From Candidatus Acidiferrales bacterium (GTDB taxonomy: Bacteria; Acidobacteriota; Terriglobia; Acidoferrales; UBA7541), in NCBI GenBank assembly GCA_030043155.1, contig JASHYE010000072.1, positions 1-7,156 on the forward strand: a DNA stretch of 7,156 nt. Reading direction: 5' to 3'. The translations under genes and the position numbers were made by a program. Below, piece by piece: positions 1 to 5,800 of this stretch. The stretch's first letter is position 1, and the number at the start of each line of letters is the position of its first letter. The notes beneath the pieces are model-generated. The model made no database searches, was not told the origin of the DNA, and saw nothing but the letters and a program-made list of their open reading frames with translations.

Positions 1-131
1 TCCGCCGCCCCAAACGCTCATGGAATTTCGAAATTCAAGCGGTGCATCATTCGAATGCGAGTCTCGGGCATTTGAATCCGGGACTGAACGGAAGCCTGAT
101 ATTCAGCCTCGGCTATAGCTGGTTCAAGTAG
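1..131 (+). CDS. Lipid A 3-O-deacylase (PagL-like) / acyloxyacyl hydrolase, C-terminal end only
   Basis: This is the last 42 codons of a gene that begins before the window, read from base 3 to the TAG at 129-131. The tail contains HHSNASLG followed by LNPGLNG and ends in an alternating hydrophobic strand finishing GYSWFK, as expected for the last strand of an outer-membrane beta-barrel. The HxSNA motif with a nearby N-x-G matches my recollection of PagL, the outer-membrane enzyme that removes the 3-O acyl chain of lipid A using a His-Ser-Glu triad. The His (45-47) and Ser (51-53) are present. In a gapless alignment with Pseudomonas PagL from memory, the catalytic Glu position is Asn (87-89). 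The family assignment is fairly secure; activity is uncertain. No clear terminator follows. Confidence 0.72.
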   Translation, partial: RRPKRSWNFEIQAVHHSNASLGHLNPGLNGSLIFSLGYSWFK

Positions 132-170
132 CCTGCGTGCGAAGCTCAGCAATCACCTTTGCGTCCGAAG

Positions 171-199
171 TTCCCGCGAAATCTCTGAAATGTTATAGA
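171..199 (+). promoter_or_regulatory. Candidate sigma70 promoter for tRNA-Ala
   Basis: A weak -35 candidate TTCCCG (171-176) lies 17 bases before a -10 candidate TATAGA (194-199). The expected start near 206 falls just before the tRNA, and the following stretch is G/C-rich, as is common at stringently controlled stable-RNA promoters. Only the -10 is a reasonable match; this is a position-supported inference. Confidence 0.4.
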
Positions 200-227
200 A
201 TGTGCGGAGCCGTTCCTTTCCTTCGGT

Positions 228-303
<76 letters not shown>

Positions 304-334
304 AGTTTTCGCGATGCCATTCTTCGTGTACATT

Positions 335-481
335 CTGCAGAGCGCGAGCCTTTTCGACAGCATCGGCACTGTTCACGGCCTCGCCGCAAACCTCCCAACC
401 CTGACGCGATTCCAGTAGCGAGCGCAGGCCACCCCGCATAACATCATGGTCATCCACAAGCAGGATCCGCAAAGGTATCAA
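335..481 (-). pseudogene. Truncated response regulator, N-terminal receiver-domain remnant
   Basis: Read from a TTG at 481-479, this strand encodes MIPLRILLVDDHDVMRGG and then SLLESRQGWEVCGEA and VEKARALQ. This is a textbook start of a CheY-like receiver domain of the LuxR/NarL type, with the Mg-binding acidic pair at D10-D11. Recognisable similarity stops after about 49 residues. The expected strand with the phospho-accepting Asp (near residue 55), the rest of the receiver domain and the DNA-binding domain are missing. The frame runs on through 31 unrelated bases and then antisense through the tRNA. The ribosome binding site is intact, so this is a 3' truncation, not a random ORF. It cannot act as a phospho-switch. 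It may be the residue of recombination or deletion at the tRNA 3' end. Confidence 0.75.
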
Positions 482-486
482 GTGAA

Positions 487-493
487 CCTCCCC
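487..493 (-). promoter_or_regulatory. Ribosome binding site of the truncated response regulator
   Basis: On the minus strand this reads GGGGAGG, five bases before the TTG at 481. The strong match and good spacing support TTG as the original start and show that the initiation region was a genuine gene start. Confidence 0.65.
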
Positions 494-757
494 AGATTCA
501 CTATTGCCACTACCATATCCAGCCTTGATGCGAACGCGAGCGAACAGGAAAATTGAGAGCGGAATGCGCCCGTGCCATCGGACCGCTCTGGCTACCGGAG
601 CGCCTACGTTAGTAGCTTCTGGCCCGTCTTGCCATACACTATTCCCTTTAGTTTGGGCGCCGTGGTGCCGGCGGGTAGAGACCCGGATGCCAAAAACCAG
701 GCACTGCCGGTACGGAAGGCCTAGTGTGCTAGCAGGAAGAATTCTGATATTCTTTAG
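494..757. other. Non-coding stretch with inverted repeats
   Basis: I see no convincing gene here; the forward reading frame at 504-794 looks like no protein family and has an unnatural composition. Several inverted repeats are visible. AGAGCGG/CCGCTCT (556-562, 583-589) has a 20-base loop. A tight hairpin CGGGT-AGAG-ACCCG spans 672-685. It is enclosed by GTGCC (665-669), which can pair with GGCAC (700-704). CTAG-TGTG-CTAG lies at 721-732. No run of T follows any of them, so they are not classical terminators. On the minus strand the stretch would be the leader of the former response-regulator gene; on the plus strand it lies upstream of the sigma-factor promoter candidate. I match it to no known RNA family. 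Confidence 0.45.
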
Positions 758-786
758 GGAACAGAAAACGCCGATGCGGTGTCTAA
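758..786 (+). promoter_or_regulatory. Candidate ECF-type (RpoE-like) promoter, possible autoregulation
   Basis: GGAAC (758-762) is followed by TCTAA (782-786). With the -35 taken as GAACAG (759-764), the spacer is 17 bases, close to the GAACTT-N16/17-TCTGA arrangement known for RpoE-type sigma factors. It sits about 90 bases upstream of an ECF sigma gene that is followed by its anti-sigma factor, a pair that usually transcribes itself. The expected RNA start is near 793, leaving a leader of roughly 85 bases. The short motif could occur by chance; position and gene type raise its credibility. Confidence 0.45.
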
Positions 787-820
787 CGAAATAGACGCTT
801 GCAATCCGTCGCTTTCAGGA

Positions 821-861
821 GCGGCCAAAATCAGGCCGCAAAGGCCGGTAGCCAGGCCTGG
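821..861 (+). other. GGCC-rich inverted repeats in the sigma-factor leader
   Basis: A perfect 6-bp stem GCGGCC (821-826) / GGCCGC (834-839) encloses a 7-base loop. It is followed by another GGCC (843-846) and by the 10-base palindrome CCAGGCCTGG (852-861). Four self-complementary GGCC blocks allow several mutually exclusive hairpins just before the start codon at 878. No T-run follows, so an intrinsic terminator is not supported; a translation-modulating leader is possible. Confidence 0.4.
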
Positions 862-877
862 ATAGGCGGCAGGCAAC

Positions 878-1603
878 ATGTCTGATTTAGCGCAGACTTT
901 ATCTTGGATTCAAGACGAGACCAGGCTCGTCAGCGAGCTGCGAGCTGGCTCTGATACCGCCTTCGACTGGCTCGTGACCTATTACCATGCCTCTGTCTAC
1001 AACGTCATTTACGGCATTCTTTCCGATCGTGTGGATGCGGCGGATGTCACCCAGGAGGTCTTTTTGAAGGCCTTTCGGGGCATTGGCGGCTTTCGCCAGG
1101 GAAGCTCACTGAAAACCTGGCTATATCGGATCGCCGTCCGTGAATCGCTGAATCATCGGCGCTGGTGGCATCGCCACTGTCGTAACGAGATTTCGATCGA
1201 TGCCTCGCTGCGTGAGACCGGGGACGCAATCCAAATCGAAGATCTCGCTGCCACTCCTTTTGAGACTCTTGCAGCCCGGGAAACCCAAACGGCGGTGCAT
1301 AAGGCGTTGGCCCAGTTGCCGGAGTCATTTCGTAGCGCGGTGATTCTGCGCGATCTCGAAGGCCTGTCGTATGAGGAGGTCGCCGAGGTGCTGGAAACCT
1401 CTGTTGCCACCGTCAAGACTCGCATCCTTCGCGGCCGCCGCACTCTACGGAAGCTTCTGGATCCCTTCCTGCACGCTCCGGCCGCACGACCCATTCTTCG
1501 GCCATCTGTCCGGGCCGCAGACATTGCGAATCAACCAGTCTCTGCCAGTCTGAGTTCGTTTGGCTCAGTGCTGCTGAATGAAGAACGCGGAGGCATTCAA
1601 TGA
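878..1603 (+). CDS. ECF (RpoE-like) RNA polymerase sigma factor
   Basis: This gene encodes a 241-residue sigma-70 family protein of the extracytoplasmic-function type, which directs RNA polymerase to a dedicated regulon. Region 2 spans about residues 26-97, with DAADVTQEVFLKAFRG and the promoter-melting segment FRQGSSLKTWLYRIAVRE. Region 4 spans about 137-194, with LPESFRSAVILRDLEGLSYE and a helix-turn-helix ending VKTRILRGRRTLRKLL. There is no region 1 or 3. A tail of about 47 residues follows region 4, longer than in most ECF factors. The ATG at 878 has only a weak purine stretch (GGCAGG) upstream, but the N-terminus fits the family. The stop overlaps the next start (ATGA, 1600-1603), so it is translationally coupled to the anti-sigma factor that very likely inhibits it. 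A plausible self-recognised promoter lies at 758-786. Confidence 0.93.
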   Translation: MSDLAQTLSWIQDETRLVSELRAGSDTAFDWLVTYYHASVYNVIYGILSDRVDAADVTQEVFLKAFRGIGGFRQGSSLKTWLYRIAVRESLNHRRWWHRHCRNEISIDASLRETGDAIQIEDLAATPFETLAARETQTAVHKALAQLPESFRSAVILRDLEGLSYEEVAEVLETSVATVKTRILRGRRTLRKLLDPFLHAPAARPILRPSVRAADIANQPVSASLSSFGSVLLNEERGGIQ

Positions 1604-2289
1604 CATGCCGCGAAGTGGGGCGTCACCTGTCGGGTTACTTGGATGGAGCTATGCCGGCCCAACGTCATGCAGTCGTGCACGCGCATCTGAGTGACTGTTC
1701 GTCGTGCCGGGCGGACTTGGAGGCATACGGTCGTCTGTCTCGCGTCCTTGCTGAGGCGATTCCCATTGCGCCACCCAAGGATTTGGCAACGCGTATTCGC
1801 GTACAGGCTTCCCGCGCGCAGTATCTGCCGTCGCGCCGCTTCTGGGGACGTGCTTCTGTCTTCTTCGATAATATCCTGCGTCCGCTGGCTGTTCCCGCAA
1901 CCGGCGGATTGCTTACGGCTGCCTTCGCCTTCGTTTTTCTGGTGCAAAGCTTGATTGTTGGCATTCCGATGGGGAACATTCCGAATGATCTGCCTACGGA
2001 GCTGATGCAGCCTGCCCAGTTGGAGAGCCTCGCCCCGTTTCCTGCTCCTGGCATCATTGCCGGCGAAAACGGCTCCGGTGCTGGCGTGCTGACAGTTGAG
2101 GCCACGCTGAACGCGCAAGGCAATGTCGCCGGTTACACAATACTCGCTGGTCCAACGGATGCCACCGTTCGGCACCAGATCGACGAAATTCTAATTTTCT
2201 CCCGTTTCCAGCCGGAGCTGACCTTTGGACGCCCCACCGCAGGTGGACGCGTGGTCATCAGCTTTAGCGAAGTGCGCGTTCGCGGCTGA
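1600..2289 (+). CDS. Membrane-anchored zinc-finger anti-sigma factor with TonB-C-like periplasmic domain
   Basis: This 229-residue protein very likely inhibits the sigma factor encoded just upstream. Residues 1-50 form a zinc-binding anti-sigma (ZAS) domain: C3 and, 25 residues later, the H29-x3-C33-x2-C36 motif give the expected four ligands. A basic region precedes one membrane segment (about 98-122, ATGGLLTAAFAFVFLVQSLI). The periplasmic part starts with a Pro-rich linker. It ends in a domain (about 164-227) with VEATLNAQGNVAGYTIL, a conserved-looking FSRFQPELTFGRP and a final strand GGRVVISFSEVRV. This is the pattern of TonB C-terminal-like domains. Known TonB domains contact outer-membrane receptors or peptidoglycan; here it may be the sensor, which is inference. 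The ATGA overlap with the sigma gene indicates coupled, stoichiometric synthesis. Confidence 0.87.
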   Translation: MTCREVGRHLSGYLDGAMPAQRHAVVHAHLSDCSSCRADLEAYGRLSRVLAEAIPIAPPKDLATRIRVQASRAQYLPSRRFWGRASVFFDNILRPLAVPATGGLLTAAFAFVFLVQSLIVGIPMGNIPNDLPTELMQPAQLESLAPFPAPGIIAGENGSGAGVLTVEATLNAQGNVAGYTILAGPTDATVRHQIDEILIFSRFQPELTFGRPTAGGRVVISFSEVRVRG

Positions 2290-2344
2290 GCCTGCTGTTT
2301 CTTCAAATTCCCGCGAATATCGAGTTCCGCAGTTCGCCTGTTTC

Positions 2345-2373
2345 TTGACTCATTCCACGGCGCTCGCTAAAGT
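2345..2373 (+). promoter_or_regulatory. Sigma70-like promoter of the secreted TPR genes
   Basis: TTGACT (2345-2350) is followed after exactly 17 bases by TAAAGT (2368-2373). The -35 matches five of six consensus bases and the -10 four of six. The expected RNA start near 2380 gives a leader of about 78 bases before the ATG at 2458. This separates the TPR genes from the sigma/anti-sigma unit. No ECF-type motif was seen here. Confidence 0.6.
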
Positions 2374-2437
2374 GGTGTTTCATCCAAGCCCTCAGATTAA
2401 ATCTTGTGCGCAGCGGTCTTGGTCAAAAATTCTGCGC

Positions 2438-2443
2438 AGGAGG
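2438..2443 (+). promoter_or_regulatory. Ribosome binding site deciding the start at 2458
   Basis: A perfect AGGAGG lies 14 bases before the ATG at 2458, which is rather distant but without rival. It supports this start over the upstream in-frame TTG codons at 2404 and 2419, which would put a polar extension before the signal peptide. Confidence 0.5.
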
Positions 2444-2457
2444 CGGCGAACACCAGA

Positions 2458-4026
2458 ATGAGTGTGTGGGGCAGGCGTTGCGTTCTTCCGCTTGGTTTGG
2501 CCGTAGGATTTTTATGCCTTAGCATCGGATTCGATCCCGGCCAGGCTTTCGCTCAACAGGGCGATCAGTCGATTTCCGTGCAGACCAATCAGCAGGTCTT
2601 TGCGGTCATGTGCGCGCTGGATGCTTCGGGATTCGACGCCAACGCACCCACGCTCGATATTTATCCCCTGCACGCCGCACTTCGTGGACGCCTTCTCGAA
2701 TTGAACAGGCCTGCTACAATCGCGCTCCGCCGCTTTTATCAGAAGCATCAGTTTGTGAATTCTGACGAGACTCTTTCACCCTTCCTCTCGTTCGCATTGG
2801 TTATCGGAGGGCCGCCGGATTTTTCCTTTGTGGTTTCGCACAGAGATATTCCACCTGCCGTAACTTCGATCGATGATTTTGGTCCCATTCTCCAAAATTT
2901 TTATGCGGAAGCTCACCTCGGCCGCGAATGGGCAGCCGTGTTGCCGGAAACAGATGCGGAAGTCGCCCGTCTGACCGAACCGATGCGTCAGCTCGTTTTT
3001 CAGACGACAGGCTATCTCCGCGAGTTGATGAACCCCGTTGTGAATCGCACATTTACCGTTTACGTCGAGCCGCTCGTTGGGAATCGCATAGACTTCCGCA
3101 ACATCGGCGATCATTACGCCATGATCGTCGGTCCTGGGCCCCAGCTGCCGCTTGATAGCATCCGCCACGGCTTTCTGCATTTCCTCTTGGACCCGCTGAC
3201 GCTCAAGTACCAGCAGGTCATTTCCACCCGCCGCGCGCTCCTCGATGTGGCCGCGCGCGCACCGCAGCTCCCTCCTACCTACCAGGACGACTTTGTCGGC
3301 CTCTTCGATGAATGCCTTGTCCGCGCCGCTGAGCTTCGGCTCGAAAAGTTGCCGCCAGATCGCGTTGAGTCAGTTCTGCATCAGAACGACCGCGCCGGCT
3401 TCATCCTTGTTCGCCCGCTCTATCAGCAGCTCATGATTTTTGAGAAAGCTGAGCCTTCCATGTCGCTTTACTTTCCGAGCCTCGTGCAGGGAATCAATGT
3501 CTCCGAAGAGCAGCAGCGGCTCGTGAATTTCCAATTCGCAGCAGCATCCGAACAGGTTGCGCCCGGCGGATTGTCCGGCGAAGCGGAGGAAAGCGCGTCG
3601 GATTTAGCTTTGCAGCAGCAGTTCAGCCAGGGAGACCGCGAGATCGCCATGCAGGATGGCAAAGGCGCCGAAGCAACATTTGATTCTATTCTCAAAGAGC
3701 ATCCAAACTTGCCGCGCGCTCTTTACGGACTGGCGATTGCCTCAGTCCTTGAAGGACAGGGCCAGAAAGCGGAAACTCTGTTTGAACAGATCGTTCGTCT
3801 GCCCGTAAACTCGGCCGGTAGCGCGCCCATCCCCACACCGGACATTCTGGCGTGGTCGCATGTTTATTTGGGGCGCATCAACGATCTTCGCGGCGATCGC
3901 TTGCAGGCGCAGGATCAATATCGCGCCGCGCTGGCTGTGTCCGGTGCTCCCGAGCAGGCCCGGGTCGCTGCTCAGGAAGGACTCAATGCACCTTACGTTC
4001 CGCCAACTAAAGGGGCCCAGCAGTGA
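2458..4026 (+). CDS. Secreted protein with degenerate HxxxH peptidase-like domain and C-terminal TPRs
   Basis: This 522-residue protein has a signal peptide: MSVWGRR, a hydrophobic core (LPLGLAVGFLCLSIGF) and probable cleavage after AFA at residue 32. It should be periplasmic or exported. Residues about 36-300 form one domain of a type I cannot name with certainty. It includes RHGFLHFLLDP (236-246), which resembles the HExxH helix of zinc peptidases with Gly238 in place of Glu; DECLVRAAELRL (284-295) could supply a downstream Glu. The domain is reminiscent of DUF4932-like proteins, but that is only an impression. Residues about 385-510 contain helical pairs of TPR type (ATFDSILKEHPNLPRALYGLA, then WSHVYLGRINDLRGDRLQAQDQYRAAL). 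The start was chosen at ATG 2458 because it puts the signal peptide at the N-terminus. It is followed by a second secreted TPR gene 19 bases later, likely the same operon. Confidence 0.8.
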   Translation: MSVWGRRCVLPLGLAVGFLCLSIGFDPGQAFAQQGDQSISVQTNQQVFAVMCALDASGFDANAPTLDIYPLHAALRGRLLELNRPATIALRRFYQKHQFVNSDETLSPFLSFALVIGGPPDFSFVVSHRDIPPAVTSIDDFGPILQNFYAEAHLGREWAAVLPETDAEVARLTEPMRQLVFQTTGYLRELMNPVVNRTFTVYVEPLVGNRIDFRNIGDHYAMIVGPGPQLPLDSIRHGFLHFLLDPLTLKYQQVISTRRALLDVAARAPQLPPTYQDDFVGLFDECLVRAAELRLEKLPPDRVESVLHQNDRAGFILVRPLYQQLMIFEKAEPSMSLYFPSLVQGINVSEEQQRLVNFQFAAASEQVAPGGLSGEAEESASDLALQQQFSQGDREIAMQDGKGAEATFDSILKEHPNLPRALYGLAIASVLEGQGQKAETLFEQIVRLPVNSAGSAPIPTPDILAWSHVYLGRINDLRGDRLQAQDQYRAALAVSGAPEQARVAAQEGLNAPYVPPTKGAQQ

Positions 4027-4034
4027 AATCGAAA

Positions 4035-4040
4035 AAGGAG
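4035..4040 (+). promoter_or_regulatory. Ribosome binding site of the frameshifted TPR gene
   Basis: AAGGAG lies five bases before the ATG at 4046, an ideal arrangement. It shows that translation begins at 4046 even though that frame stops after 17 codons, and so supports the frameshift interpretation. Confidence 0.8.
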
Positions 4041-4045
4041 ACACT

Positions 4046-4926
4046 ATGAACCGTCGTTCACGCCTGAAAACACTGATTTTGTCCGCCGCTGCCCTCTGAT
4101 TGTTGCCCCTGTTTTCGCTCAGGGACAACAAAGTCAGCAGGGGACTCAGCAGCAATCGCAGCAGACAAATCCCCCGCAGCAGACACAGAAACCGTCGCTC
4201 GCCAATTCACAGCAAAATGCCGCCGCCCCGCCGGTGGATCCCAAAGAGGACGCCGCGTACAAGGCGTTCTATGACATGAAACCAGCCAGCGCTGACGATT
4301 ATCAGAATGAAATTCGGGTCGGCGAGAAATTTCTCGCGAATTACCCACAGAGTCGGTATCGCGAAGCCGTGTACGGACGGTTAGCCGGCGCCTATTTTAA
4401 TACCAAGCAGGTAGAGAAAATGTGCGATGCCGCCGAGAAGGCCCTGGCGATCAATCCCGATGATGTGTCCGTGCTGACACAGGTGGGTTGGATGATTCCG
4501 CATGCCAGTCCCGATACTCCTAATTATGACCAGGACTTGACGAAGGCTGAGCAGTACGAAAAGCACTCGCTTGAGCTCCTGAATTCCATGAACAAGCCCG
4601 CGAATCTAAGCCAGGATCAGTTCGACCAGAGCAAAAAGGACTACCTCTCGACAGCGCATAGCGGGCTGGGCTTGGTTTATTTCCGCGAGAAGAAATACGA
4701 GTTATCTTCGGCGGAGATGGCCGAGGCCACCACCGTTGCTTCAGACTCTGATCCGACCGACTATCTCATCCTCGGCTTGGACGACGAAACTCTCCAGAAG
4801 TATGCCGATGCCGTTAAGGCCTACGACACCTGCGGTCAAATGCCCTGGGCGTTTCAGGATCGCTGCAAGCAGGGTTCCGCTGAGGCAAAATCAAAGGAAG
4901 GAGCTGCGCCACCACACAAGCCCTGA
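4046..4926 (+). CDS. Secreted TPR-type protein, frameshifted inside its signal peptide
   Basis: From the ATG at 4046 the frame reads MNRRSRLKTLILSAAAL and stops at TGA 4097-4099. One frame over, the sequence continues from CTG 4096 as LIVAPVFAQGQQ, completing a standard signal peptide with cleavage after VFA. Adding one base near 4094-4096 gives an uninterrupted protein of 293 residues. The mature part begins with a Gln-rich linker of about 35 residues. Helical repeats of TPR type follow, including EIRVGEKFLANYPQSRYREA, AAEKALAINPDDVSVLTQVG, AHSGLGLVYFREKKYELSSA and a last repeat near KYADAVKAYDTCG. A GTG at 4234 could start the downstream frame but has no ribosome binding site and would lose export. 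It is either a sequencing error, a recent null allele, or less likely a recoding site. It follows the previous TPR gene by 19 bases and precedes rnc by 15. Confidence 0.8.
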
Positions 4927-4941
4927 CGCGCGCTAAGGCGT

Positions 4942-5688
4942 ATGGAAGACTCCGAACGAGAGCAGCTTGAGAAGACCCTCGGCCACCGATTTACCAATAT
5001 CCATTTCCTCGAGAGGGCTCTTACTCATCGTTCTCACGCGCATAACTCGAGCATGCCGCACAACGAGAGGCTCGAATTCCTGGGCGACAGTGTTCTTGGC
5101 CTGACCGTAAGTCGAGCCCTCGTCGAAAGGTTTCCCGACTGGAATGAAGGCCGGCTTTCCAAGGCGCGCGCGCGCCTGGTCAACGTTTCCAGCGCAGAAC
5201 ACGCTGCTGGCCGCCTGAACCTGGGTCAGCATCTGCGCCTCGGCCCGGGCGAGGAGAAAACCGGAGGCCGGCAGAAGCAAAATCTCTTGGCTGACGTCTA
5301 TGAAGCCGTCGTCGGCGCCATCTTCCGTGACGCTGGTTTTGATGCTGCTTCCGCTTTTGTCGAACGCTCGCTGCTCTCAGATCCCGATGCGGTCACCGAG
5401 CTGCTCGCCGAGCCGGACCATAAATCCGCACTGCAAGAGTGGCTTCAGAGCCGCGGACTTCGTCCCGCGGAATACCGCGTGATCAGTGAATCCGGGCCTG
5501 AACACGCAAAAGTTTTTCGTGTTTCAGTTCATGTGGAAGGTCGGCCCATGGCTGAGGCCGAAGCGCGCAGCAAGAAGGCCGCTCAGCAAACTGCCGCGAG
5601 CATTGTTCTGCAGCTATTGCGTGAGGAAACAGCGCACTCGCTGGCGCATAAATTCCGAAACAGCAGGGAAACACAAAGTGCTGGATGA
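4942..5688 (+). CDS. rnc: Ribonuclease III
   Basis: This 248-residue protein is the double-strand-specific endoribonuclease that processes rRNA precursors and structured mRNAs in the cytoplasm. The catalytic domain (about 5-147) carries the signature NERLEFLGDSVL (41-52), with acidic residues E42, E45 and D49. The second metal-binding set is LADVYEAVVGAI, with D118 and E121. All catalytic acids of the family are present, so the enzyme should be active. A double-stranded RNA-binding domain follows (about 159-228), with DHKSALQEWLQSRG and the C-terminal helix ARSKKAAQQTAASIVLQLL. A polar tail of about 20 residues ends the protein; total length is slightly above the usual 220-235. The ATG at 4942 has only a weak AAGG upstream, and the close spacing to the TPR gene suggests read-through transcription. 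Confidence 0.97.
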   Translation: MEDSEREQLEKTLGHRFTNIHFLERALTHRSHAHNSSMPHNERLEFLGDSVLGLTVSRALVERFPDWNEGRLSKARARLVNVSSAEHAAGRLNLGQHLRLGPGEEKTGGRQKQNLLADVYEAVVGAIFRDAGFDAASAFVERSLLSDPDAVTELLAEPDHKSALQEWLQSRGLRPAEYRVISESGPEHAKVFRVSVHVEGRPMAEAEARSKKAAQQTAASIVLQLLREETAHSLAHKFRNSRETQSAG

Positions 5689-5800
5689 GAGATGCGTGCT
5701 GCGATCTTATCGTTCTGCGAACCGCTATTTTGTTCGGAACGATCTTGGCATTTCTTCGCGCACGCGCTGGAATCGGATTTTCCGCGAGGTTCGTTGAAGC

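Noticed and set aside
504..794. Forward reading frame of 96 codons in the gene-free stretch
   Set aside because: It shows no family resemblance, has an unnatural Arg/Cys/Pro/Trp composition and no ribosome binding site, and overlaps the promoter candidate and the hairpins.
821..877. c-di-GMP-I (GEMM) riboswitch upstream of the sigma gene
   Set aside because: CGCAAAG and GGTAGCCAGG recall the core, but the 5' GGCAAACC half and the P3 stem between the two blocks are missing.
2404..2457. Upstream TTG starts for the first secreted TPR protein
   Set aside because: They would place a polar 18-residue extension before an otherwise standard signal peptide and have no ribosome binding site; ATG 2458 is preferred.
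5163..5174. GGCGCGCGCGCC palindrome inside rnc
   Set aside because: It is explained by GC-rich Ala/Arg codons in the catalytic domain; there is no other sign of a site.
5712..5740. GTTC/GAAC inverted repeats between rnc and the AsmA-like gene, as a LexA-type operator
   Set aside because: Spacings between the half-sites (3, 9 and 1 bases) do not fit the GAAC-N4-GTTC box, and the neighbouring genes are not SOS genes.
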